NCBI GenBank assembly: GCA_018815265.1 | Contig: JAHIYG010000018.1 | Coordinates: forward strand, 1 to 7,407 | Direction of reading: 5' to 3' | Source: Candidatus Altarchaeota archaeon | GTDB lineage: Archaea; Altiarchaeota; Altiarchaeia; IMC4; SCGC-AAA252-I15 | Length of the DNA: 7,407 bases | Shown: positions 1 through 5,156 of the stretch, one piece after another | Numbering within the stretch: position 1 is the stretch's first letter | Layout of the letters: each line of letters begins with the position of its first letter | Notes under the pieces: model-generated | Told to the model about the DNA's origin: nothing | Seen by the model: the letters and a program-made list of their open reading frames with translations, nothing else | Databases searched by the model: none | Position numbers and translations under genes: made by a program

Positions 1-52
1 CCTTTGCAGAGCCACTGTAGAATCTTCCAGCAACCGCCGGTTCGCGTATCAT
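1..52 (-). CDS. Memo-like (MEMO1/AMMECR-associated) family protein, N-terminal fragment
   Basis: Only the first 17 codons are in the window; the gene runs off the left edge. The ATG is the reverse complement of bases 50-52 and the peptide reads MIREPAVAGRFYSGSAK. The pattern M-x-R-x-PAVAG-x-FY is the characteristic start of archaeal Memo homologues. These are metal-dependent, LigB-like fold proteins of unsettled biochemical function. In many archaea, as I recall, the gene sits near rpsB and mevalonate kinase, but that neighbourhood lies outside the window. The start is divergent from the histone gene, with 31 bases between them, and a TATA-like TTTAAATA centred about 26 bases upstream suggests a leaderless transcript. 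The call rests on a short peptide. The match to the family start is specific, but the metal ligands cannot be seen. Confidence 0.72.
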   Translation of the reverse strand, partial: MIREPAVAGRFYSGSAK

Positions 53-54
53 GG

Positions 55-62
55 TTTTATTT
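55..62 (+). promoter_or_regulatory. Candidate TATA box of the histone gene
   Basis: TTTTATTT is centred about 25 bases before the histone ATG at 84, again the spacing of a leaderless archaeal transcript. It is a weaker match than the opposing element at 75-82. No Shine-Dalgarno sequence precedes the ATG. The element lies only three bases from the Memo-like start codon, so the two promoters interlock. Confidence 0.35.
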
Positions 63-74
63 CTTGTTTTCTAT

Positions 75-82
75 TATTTAAA
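75..82 (-). promoter_or_regulatory. TATA box of the Memo-like gene
   Basis: On the minus strand bases 82 to 75 read TTTAAATA, close to the archaeal TATA consensus. The element is centred 26-27 bases before the A of the Memo-like ATG at 52. This is the spacing expected if transcription starts at or next to the start codon, giving a leaderless mRNA. No Shine-Dalgarno sequence lies between it and the ATG, which fits. Confidence 0.5.
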
Positions 83-83
83 C

Positions 84-281
84 ATGGCTGAAATTCCGTT
101 GGCTCCGTTAATACGAATCCTTAAGAGGACAAACATAGACCGGGTATCTGATGATGCTGCAGCTGAGTTGAGAAATATACTGGAGGAATATGCAGTAGAG
201 GTCAGTGAAAGAGCCTCAAAACTGGCCAAACACGCAGGACGAGTAACAATAAAAGCAGAGGATATAAGGCTTGCCAAATAG
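84..281 (+). CDS. Archaeal histone (HMf family), 65 aa
   Basis: This is a DNA-packaging protein with a single histone fold that dimerises and can stack into longer nucleoprotein filaments. The start at 84 gives MAEIPLAPLIRILKR, which aligns with the N-terminus of HMfB (MELPIAPIGRIIK). An in-frame extension to 51 adds a hydrophobic tail with no family counterpart and is rejected. Visible family marks are the R-V-S-D-D-A segment at residues 20-25, the long central helix (about 27-49), and AGRVTIKAEDI at 51-61. Residues matching the HMfB dimer-dimer interface (L46, H49, D59, L62) are kept as L47, H50, D60 and L63. The protein stops about five residues before the HMfB end, lacking the basic VRRFKK-like tail. 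It is convergent with the 140-aa gene, four bases apart. There is no Shine-Dalgarno; a leaderless start is likely. Confidence 0.93.
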   Translation: MAEIPLAPLIRILKRTNIDRVSDDAAAELRNILEEYAVEVSERASKLAKHAGRVTIKAEDIRLAK

Positions 282-285
282 TATT

Positions 286-708
286 TCACAATGGTGTAGG
301 CAGGTCTTTCAGTAAATCCAATATTTTAGATGCAGCAGGTGTGCTGCCGACAAGTATGTGATACTCTAAATCATCCCTTTTAAAACCTCTCTGAGAGGCT
401 ATCTCCCTAGCAACTTTAGGGAATAATTCTGCGCCGTCGTGACTTGAGAAAATAGCCTGTAGTAGACTATGCATTTCTGGTCGTCTATGGGTTTGCTGCT
501 TTAATTCAGAATACCTGCCTTCTACAAGCCGGTTATGTGTCGTATCATTTGTTTCTGACTGTGAGAACTCATGTAGTTTTTTGTCTGAACGCATTAGTTC
601 AAGCATAGCTTTCAAGTTGCGTTCATGGTAGTAGTGCACCATATCATGAATGCTTATTTGCCCTCCATCACAGCCAGATGTCTGTTTCTTAATATGTTGC
701 GTCATCAT
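286..708 (-). CDS. Hypothetical protein, 140 aa, last gene of the PTPS/GlmU-like operon
   Basis: I do not recognise this protein. It is soluble, with no membrane segment or signal peptide. It is rich in charged residues, His and Gln, with a polar middle section (about residues 45-80) and a better ordered C-terminal part (about 85-138) that looks alpha/beta: a helix-rich stretch, then YHILVGSTPAASKILDLLKDL. There are two adjacent Met codons at the start. The first makes a 4-base ATGA overlap with the stop of the nucleotidyltransferase gene, the usual sign of translational coupling, and this is the main reason to accept it as a real gene. Its stop is 4 bases from the convergent histone stop. 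No catalytic motif is obvious, and the single Cys (C13) does not suggest a metal cluster. Co-transcription with sugar-nucleotide and pterin genes does not define its function. Confidence 0.7.
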   Translation of the reverse strand: MMTQHIKKQTSGCDGGQISIHDMVHYYHERNLKAMLELMRSDKKLHEFSQSETNDTTHNRLVEGRYSELKQQTHRRPEMHSLLQAIFSSHDGAELFPKVAREIASQRGFKRDDLEYHILVGSTPAASKILDLLKDLPTPL

Positions 709-1928
709 TCCGTGTAGATTGTGTTTCTGACTGTTGATGCCGCGTCCACGTAGGCGCCAGGGTATATTGAGCGCCCAGGCATTATGGAGACGTTTATTCC
801 GGTTTTTACGTTGTCACCCATTATGCATCCGAATTTGCGCCTGCCGGATGTTACCATCTTCTGCTTCACTTCTATGTGTATCTCTCGGTCATCGAATCGA
901 AGGTTTGCAACCTTTGTTCCTGCGCCGAAGTTACAGTTCTCACCGATTATGGAGTCGCCGACATAGCTTAGGTGTCCCACATGGGTTTTTGACATGATTA
1001 TTGAGTTTTTGATTTCAACAGCATTGCCGACCTTGCAGTTGTCCATTATTGTGGTATACGCCCGTATGTAGCAGTTCGGACCTATGACGCAGTCTTTTCC
1101 AATGCATGCCGGGCCTTCGATGTAGGCTCCTGACTTTATTACTGTACCTTCTCCGACGCTTACTTCCCCCTTCAAAACCGCATACTGCTCTATTTCTGTT
1201 TTCTTGGAGATAGTGTGTGGTATGGATTTCATCACAATCTCGTTTGCATCCAGTAGATTCCATGGCAATCCAATATCTATCCACTGTCCCTCACCAGACT
1301 TTAAACCTGTGACTTTTTGGTCTTTTATGAATTTCTTTATCGCATCAGTGAGTTCATACTCCATCCTCGATGATTTTTTGATTCCATCCAACGCAGGGAA
1401 AATCTCCGGCGAGAAAACATACACTCCTGAGTTTGCGAGGTTTGACTTGGGCCTTGTAGGCTTTTCCGTGAGTGACACTACCTTGTTGCCTTTCAACTCG
1501 ACTACCCCATAGTTCTGGGGCTCTTTTACATCCACCAAGGACATGCTGACTGACGGTTTGGTTTTTAGGTGTTCTTCAACAAGGGTTGACAGGATTCTCC
1601 TGGTTACAAAGAGGTCGCCGTTTAATACTATAAAGTCGGACTGGATGCAGTCTTTTACCGTAAGGAGTGCATCGCCCGTGCCTAACTGCTGCTTCTGCTC
1701 GACATAATGCAGTTTCATATTCCTGAATTTTTTCCCGAAATAAGATTCAATAGCCTCTTTTTTATAGCCAACAACCAAGTAGACATTCTTTACTCCGACA
1801 CAATCCAATGCCTCCAGATTCCATTCAAGTATGGGTTTGCCTGCGATTGGCAGCATAGGCTTGGGTTTTGTGACTGTTAGAGGCCTGAGCCTCACACCTT
1901 CCCCCGCCGCCAATACTACTGCATCCAT
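705..1928 (-). CDS. GlmU-like bifunctional sugar-1-phosphate nucleotidylyltransferase/acetyltransferase
   Basis: This enzyme probably makes UDP-N-acetylglucosamine or a related sugar nucleotide by acetylating an amino-sugar-1-phosphate and uridylylating the product. The N-terminal Rossmann-like transferase domain (about residues 1-230) has LAAGEGVRLRPLT (6-18), PKPM (22-25), GTGDAL (83-88), LNGD with the metal Asp D105, and QWIDIG (215-220). The C-terminal left-handed beta-helix (about 245-400) has hexapeptide-type repeats and VGHLSYVGD. The latter holds H319 at the place of the catalytic His363 of E. coli GlmU, followed by NFGAGT. Length (407 aa) matches archaeal members such as MJ1101 of Methanocaldococcus, characterised as a GlmU-type enzyme. 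I prefer ATG at 1928, which gives the family start MDAVVLAAG; a GTG one codon upstream (1931) is possible. It begins a few bases after the PTPS stop and overlaps the next gene by 4 bases. The exact sugar cannot be read from sequence. Confidence 0.9.
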   Translation of the reverse strand: MDAVVLAAGEGVRLRPLTVTKPKPMLPIAGKPILEWNLEALDCVGVKNVYLVVGYKKEAIESYFGKKFRNMKLHYVEQKQQLGTGDALLTVKDCIQSDFIVLNGDLFVTRRILSTLVEEHLKTKPSVSMSLVDVKEPQNYGVVELKGNKVVSLTEKPTRPKSNLANSGVYVFSPEIFPALDGIKKSSRMEYELTDAIKKFIKDQKVTGLKSGEGQWIDIGLPWNLLDANEIVMKSIPHTISKKTEIEQYAVLKGEVSVGEGTVIKSGAYIEGPACIGKDCVIGPNCYIRAYTTIMDNCKVGNAVEIKNSIIMSKTHVGHLSYVGDSIIGENCNFGAGTKVANLRFDDREIHIEVKQKMVTSGRRKFGCIMGDNVKTGINVSIMPGRSIYPGAYVDAASTVRNTIYTE

Positions 1929-1932
1929 CACC

Positions 1933-2274
1933 TTATCTGCAAACGAGCTCAGCCCATTTGCCCTTGCCCTCCCAAAGCTTTATTGAATAAAGAGGCAGTT
2001 TGCCGTCAAGCATGCCCCTAACCCAAACTATGATATTTTCTGCGGTTGGGTTTTCAATGATGTCATTTAGTATTTTATGGTCTATTTTGTCTATGACTTC
2101 CTTCTCTACAACATCGCCTATTTTGTGGAAGTCCATAACCATCCCGTCATTACCTATTTCACCCTCAACCACAATTTCAAGTTTGTATGTGTGTCCGTGC
2201 ATTGTCTCGCATTTTCCCTTGTAATTTGGGAGGAAGTGGCTTGAGTCAAAGTAGAATTCCCGGCACAATCTCAT
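1933..2274 (-). CDS. 6-pyruvoyltetrahydropterin synthase family protein with Cys-Glu active site (PTPS-III-like / QueD-like)
   Basis: This is a COG0720 pterin enzyme of 113 aa that acts on dihydroneopterin triphosphate. Zinc ligands are H13 (FDSSHF) and H26/H28 in CETMHGH. D65-H66 (DHKILND) completes the catalytic relay; NPTAENI (75-81) and W101-E102 fit the pterin-binding positions. C22 is placed as in QueD (three residues before HGH). E23 directly follows it and stands three residues before the HGH, where PTPS-III proteins carry their catalytic Glu. Published work shows that family members with Glu, or Glu plus Cys, replace FolB in E. coli, while Cys-only members do not. Here the gene is divergent from a pab/fol operon that lacks folB, so I infer it makes 6-hydroxymethyl-7,8-dihydropterin for folate. 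A role in archaeosine synthesis (QueD activity), alone or in addition, is the main alternative. It is the first gene of its operon, with no Shine-Dalgarno. Confidence 0.9.
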   Translation of the reverse strand: MRLCREFYFDSSHFLPNYKGKCETMHGHTYKLEIVVEGEIGNDGMVMDFHKIGDVVEKEVIDKIDHKILNDIIENPTAENIIVWVRGMLDGKLPLYSIKLWEGKGKWAELVCR

Positions 2275-2294
2275 GTTGAATATGAGGTAGTATG

Positions 2295-2303
2295 CTTAAA
2301 AAA
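2295..2303 (-). promoter_or_regulatory. Candidate TATA box of the PTPS/GlmU-like operon
   Basis: On the minus strand bases 2303 to 2295 read TTTTTTAAG, preceded by GGCC and centred about 25 bases before the ATG at 2274. The spacing suggests a leaderless or very short-leader transcript, consistent with the absence of a Shine-Dalgarno sequence. A second AT-rich site (CTATTATAC, 2321-2313 on the minus strand) would give a leader of roughly 15 bases and is the alternative. Confidence 0.4.
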
Positions 2304-2330
2304 GGCCAGACAGTATAATAGTAGATGGAC

Positions 2331-2347
2331 GCCTTAACAGGTAAGGC
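2331..2347. promoter_or_regulatory. Perfect dyad in the divergent promoter region, candidate operator
   Basis: GCCTTA at 2331-2336 and TAAGGC at 2342-2347 are exact inverted repeats around a 5-base spacer (ACAGG). The symmetry ends at these arms because the flanking bases do not pair. The dyad lies 13 bases upstream of the plus-strand TATA-like element and about 28 bases upstream of the minus-strand one. A dimeric regulator bound here could act on both operons. It is not followed by a T run, so it does not look like a terminator. No regulator is encoded in the window. Confidence 0.4.
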
Positions 2348-2360
2348 TAGGATAACATGA

Positions 2361-2368
2361 ATATATAG
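2361..2368 (+). promoter_or_regulatory. TATA box of the pab/fol operon
   Basis: ATATATAG, in the context CATGAATATATAGTTTG, is the best TATA match in the 169-base intergenic region on the plus strand. It predicts a start site near 2390 and a 5' leader of about 50 bases before the pabB ATG at 2444. The leader is U-rich in its first half and carries a Shine-Dalgarno-like element near its end. Confidence 0.5.
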
Positions 2369-2425
2369 TTTGTTTGCTTATTGTTATTCTGGCATTGTTT
2401 TTGTCCTATTCCAGCCGCTTCATCC

Positions 2426-2434
2426 AGGAAAGGA
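2426..2434 (+). promoter_or_regulatory. Ribosome binding site of pabB
   Basis: AGGAAAGGA ends 9 bases before the ATG at 2444. It is a moderate match to the archaeal anti-Shine-Dalgarno. An in-frame TGA (2441-2443) directly precedes the ATG, so the start cannot lie further upstream. Confidence 0.5.
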
Positions 2435-2443
2435 TTACATTGA

Positions 2444-3781
2444 ATGGATAAAATACATGTCGGAAAAATCGGTTTTATTTCTCCCCATATTGCCTACGGA
2501 CTGCTTAGAAGCCCTAATTCGGTCCTTTTGGAAAGCCAGAAAAACGGGAGATATTCCTACATAGCCTTGAATCCAATAAAGATTTTCAAAAGCAAAGGGA
2601 TGGATATAGAGATAACAGAGAAAGGCGTCACAACCCAGATGAAATGCAACCCAATAGATGAGTTGAGGAAGACCTTAGGGCGAGGCAGACGGAAGAAAGG
2701 ATTGCCTTTATTCTATTCTGGCGCAATAGGATATATTGGATATGACATCGTTCACTTCTTCGAAAAACTCCCAAAGACTGCGAAAGACGACCTCGACCTC
2801 CCAGACATCTACCTGATTTTTCCGAGAGATATTTTGTTTTTTGACCATCTGAAAAAAACCGCGAAAATACTGTCTAAAACCAAAAAAGGACTCGATGAAG
2901 TAGTGGATAGGTTGAAAAAACCAGTGAAGAAAAAGGAGAATCAAACAAGGAAGTCCGTCAAGTTCAAATCCAACTACACGAAAAAGAAGTATTTTGAGGC
3001 TGTCAAAAGATGCAGGGAATATGTGAGGGCTGGTGACTCGTTCCAGATTAAGATATCGCAGCGTTTCGAATGCGAGGTAACGGAGGACCCATATGAGGTA
3101 TACCTTAGGCTCAGGAGGATTAATCCGTCGCCATATGGCGCATACCTTGATTTAGACGGCGTCACCTTGGTGTCTTGTTCCCCAGAACACCTGGTTAAGG
3201 TAGAAAAAGGAAATGTGGAAACACGCCCAATCGGTGGGACATACCCCAGAGGAAAAAACAAACGTGAGGATTTGCTGCTTGCTAAAAAGTTCATGTCTGA
3301 CGAGAAGGAAAAATCCGAACATACGATGCTTATCGACTTGGAGCGAAACGACCTAGGGAGAGTCTGCAAATGCGGCAGCCTTAAGGTGAATGAGTTGATG
3401 GCGCTGGAGCGCTACTCCCACCTCATGCACATCGTTACGAACATAATGGGTAGACTCGCAAAAGGCATGGACGTCTTTGACGTGTTGAAGGCTATGTTTC
3501 CTGGAGGCACTATAACCGGTTGTCCTAAAATCAGGACAATGGAGATAATAGATGAGGTCGAACCTAATGCACGGGGACCGTACACTGGCTCGATTGGTTT
3601 TATTACCCCCTCCGATGAGATGGATTTGAATATCATAATCAGGACATTGATTGTCAAAGATGGCAGAGGCTACATACAGGTTGGTGGAGGCATTGTGGCT
3701 GACTCAAATCCTGAAAGAGAATATCAGGAAACCTTTGAAAAAGCATATGCTTTATTTGAGGCTGTGGAGGGAGGGAGGTGA
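2444..3781 (+). CDS. pabB: Aminodeoxychorismate synthase component I (PabB)
   Basis: This is the chorismate-binding subunit that, with ammonia from PabA, forms 4-amino-4-deoxychorismate for p-aminobenzoate. It has 445 aa, close to E. coli PabB (453). Visible are an N-terminal beta-rich half with LLES (28-31), the PIGGT segment at 262-266, EHTMLIDLERND (292-303), ERYSHLMHI (322-330), FPGGTITGCPK (352-362) and GGGIVADSNPEREYQET (413-429). FPGG-x-ITG is the PabB form of a motif that usually reads FPAG-x-xSG in anthranilate synthase TrpE, so PabB is favoured. The lysine of PIKGT in E. coli PabB (K274), which attacks chorismate C2, is glycine here (G264); TrpE usually has Ala at this place. The stop overlaps the pabA start by 4 bases. 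TrpE is the alternative, but the pabA-pabC-folP context argues against it. Confidence 0.88.
   Translation: MDKIHVGKIGFISPHIAYGLLRSPNSVLLESQKNGRYSYIALNPIKIFKSKGMDIEITEKGVTTQMKCNPIDELRKTLGRGRRKKGLPLFYSGAIGYIGYDIVHFFEKLPKTAKDDLDLPDIYLIFPRDILFFDHLKKTAKILSKTKKGLDEVVDRLKKPVKKKENQTRKSVKFKSNYTKKKYFEAVKRCREYVRAGDSFQIKISQRFECEVTEDPYEVYLRLRRINPSPYGAYLDLDGVTLVSCSPEHLVKVEKGNVETRPIGGTYPRGKNKREDLLLAKKFMSDEKEKSEHTMLIDLERNDLGRVCKCGSLKVNELMALERYSHLMHIVTNIMGRLAKGMDVFDVLKAMFPGGTITGCPKIRTMEIIDEVEPNARGPYTGSIGFITPSDEMDLNIIIRTLIVKDGRGYIQVGGGIVADSNPEREYQETFEKAYALFEAVEGGR
3766..3770 (+). promoter_or_regulatory. Ribosome binding site of pabA
   Basis: GGAGG lies 7 bases before the GTG at 3778, inside the end of pabB. 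It supports the GTG as start. A second purine-rich copy, running into GGAGGTGAT, overlaps the GTG itself and matches the anti-Shine-Dalgarno over a longer stretch. It is too close to serve this start but may help ribosomes re-initiate after the pabB stop. Confidence 0.55.
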
Positions 3782-4353
3782 TACTTATACTAGACAACTT
3801 CGACAGCTTCACATACAACATATACCAGCGAGTTGGGGAGCTAGGGTATAAGTCGGTTGTGAAACGAAATGATGCAGTCAATGCTCGTGGGGTTTCAAGA
3901 TTGAAACCATCACATATCATCATATCGCCAGGGCCAAAAACACCCTTGGAAACAGGATATGTCAACGAGATAATAAGAAAACACTACAAAAGGATACCGA
4001 TATTGGGTATCTGCTTGGGACACCAGTGCATAGCCCATGTTTTTGGCGGGAATATATTGAGAACCACCCCCGTCCATGGAAAGCAAGACCTGATATACCA
4101 TGACGGAAAAGGGATTTACAGTGGCTTAAGACAGGGTTTTACCGCCTCAAGGTATCATTCGCTCGTTGTAGACCGGGAGGATATACCGGATTGTCTTGAA
4201 CTTAGCGCATGGAACAAGAAAGGCCAAATCATGGGTGTGAGACACAAACAGTATCCGGTTGATGGCGTCCAGTTCCACCCAGAGAGTATTATAACCGCGT
4301 CAGGCTATAAGTTACTTAAAAATTTCATTGAAAGAACATGGAAATATCAATAG
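3778..4353 (+). CDS. pabA: Aminodeoxychorismate synthase component II, glutamine amidotransferase (PabA)
   Basis: This class I glutamine amidotransferase of 191 aa hydrolyses glutamine and passes ammonia to PabB. The family start MILILDNFDSFTYN supports the GTG initiator. The oxyanion segment is SPGP (50-53). The nucleophile is C79 in GICLGHQ (77-83), and H167 and E169 in VQFHPES complete the triad. YHSLVV (126-131) is also conserved. The GTG overlaps the pabB TGA by 4 bases, and the 3' end overlaps pabC by 16. The same family includes TrpG, and in some organisms one subunit serves both enzymes; whether this one also serves a tryptophan pathway cannot be told. The length is normal, with no fusion and no missing catalytic residue. 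Confidence 0.92.
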   Translation: MILILDNFDSFTYNIYQRVGELGYKSVVKRNDAVNARGVSRLKPSHIIISPGPKTPLETGYVNEIIRKHYKRIPILGICLGHQCIAHVFGGNILRTTPVHGKQDLIYHDGKGIYSGLRQGFTASRYHSLVVDREDIPDCLELSAWNKKGQIMGVRHKQYPVDGVQFHPESIITASGYKLLKNFIERTWKYQ

Positions 4354-5156
4354 ACGGAGTAATTTTGGATGAGGAAAACGCTAAAATCAGCGTGTTAGAC
4401 CATGGGCTCCTCCTAGGCGACGGACTGTTCGAGACCATGAGGACATACAGGGGAAAAACATTCAAATTACATGAGCATTATACGAGACTTGCTGAATCCG
4501 CAGGGAAGATTTTCCTTCAACTGCCATTTACAGAAAAAGAAATTGGGAAGATGATAGAATCTCTTATAGCTGCAAACAAACTGTCTGAGGCACGTGTCAG
4601 AGTCACTGTGACACGAGGGATTGGAGCGCCTGGTCTTTCAATCGACTGCAGTAATCCCAAGACCATAATAATTGCGACGAAACTTGAGGAACACGATTAC
4701 TCCAATGGAGTCAGGTTGATAACAACAAATGCGGAACGTGCTATGCCAGGGATAAAGTCGTTAAGTTACCTCCCCAGCGTCATTGCAAAGAAGAATGCGC
4801 AGGACTTGGGCGCGTTTGAGGCAGTTTATGTAGATAGCCAGGTTAGGGAGGGAAGTTTCTCTAATGTTTTCATGGTAAAAGAAGGTATTATAAAAACACC
4901 AAAGGAGAAAATACTGAGGGGCATTACGAGGGATTATGTGATTGAGTTAGCTGAAAAAAATAAGGTCAAAGTCATAGAATGTGACATCACAGTTGAGGAA
5001 TTATACGGCGCTGACGAGGTCTTCATAACATATTCGACAGCAGGGATTGTACCAGTTATAATGGTCGATAAAAAAATATTTAAAGTAGGTGATACTACAA
5101 AGAAGCTGATAGAATTATATGCGGGGGGAGTTAGTGAATGGATGCAAAAAGCATAA
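4338..5156 (+). CDS. pabC: Aminodeoxychorismate lyase (PabC), class IV PLP enzyme
   Basis: PabC cleaves pyruvate from 4-amino-4-deoxychorismate to give p-aminobenzoate, using pyridoxal phosphate. At 272 aa it has the usual length of this fold type. Family marks are LDHGLLLGDGLFET (20-33), R50 in HYTRL, the Schiff-base lysine K140 in GIKSLSYLP (138-146), E171 of REGSFSNVF (170-178) where the PLP ring nitrogen is bound, and the phosphate-binding RGIT (194-197). YSTAGIVPV (232-240) lies where related enzymes have their second phosphate loop. Branched-chain and D-amino acid aminotransferases share all of these, so sequence alone does not exclude an aminotransferase. The position between pabA and folP, with 16- and 19-base overlaps, makes PabC the best call. 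No strong Shine-Dalgarno precedes the ATG, so translation is probably coupled to pabA. Confidence 0.85.
   Translation: MEISIDGVILDEENAKISVLDHGLLLGDGLFETMRTYRGKTFKLHEHYTRLAESAGKIFLQLPFTEKEIGKMIESLIAANKLSEARVRVTVTRGIGAPGLSIDCSNPKTIIIATKLEEHDYSNGVRLITTNAERAMPGIKSLSYLPSVIAKKNAQDLGAFEAVYVDSQVREGSFSNVFMVKEGIIKTPKEKILRGITRDYVIELAEKNKVKVIECDITVEELYGADEVFITYSTAGIVPVIMVDKKIFKVGDTTKKLIELYAGGVSEWMQKA
5123..5130 (+). promoter_or_regulatory. Ribosome binding site of folP-folK
   Basis: GGGGGGAG lies 7 bases before the ATG at 5138, within the last codons of pabC. It supports this ATG and independent initiation despite the 19-base overlap. Confidence 0.5.

Noticed and set aside
33..52. GGTTCG string resembling a tRNA T-arm
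   Set aside because: The flanking bases do not form the five-pair T stem, and no acceptor stem or other arms are present. The same bases encode the conserved N-terminus of the Memo-like protein on the minus strand.
51..83. N-terminal extension of the histone from the ATG at 51
   Set aside because: It would add 11 mostly hydrophobic residues with no counterpart in archaeal histones, and the ATG at 84 gives the standard family N-terminus. The extension also overlaps the Memo-like start codon on the other strand.
734..1512. Plus-strand open frames opposite the GlmU-like gene
   Set aside because: They are antisense to strongly conserved hexapeptide and transferase motifs, and their translations resemble no known protein.
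2370..2564. 64-codon plus-strand frame starting in the divergent intergenic region
   Set aside because: It overlaps the first 40 codons of pabB in another frame. Its apparent hydrophobic start merely reflects the T-rich leader, and it has no family resemblance.
2974..3657. Open frames on the minus strand opposite pabB (131 and 81 codons)
   Set aside because: They lie opposite the most conserved catalytic motifs of PabB, resemble no known protein, and have no promoter or ribosome binding site of their own.
2444..4353. Reading pabB-pabA as trpE-trpG (anthranilate synthase)
   Set aside because: The motif FPGGTITG is PabB-like, and the next genes in the same overlapping transcript are pabC and folP-folK with no trp genes. 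The missing PabB lysine keeps some doubt, recorded as a finding.
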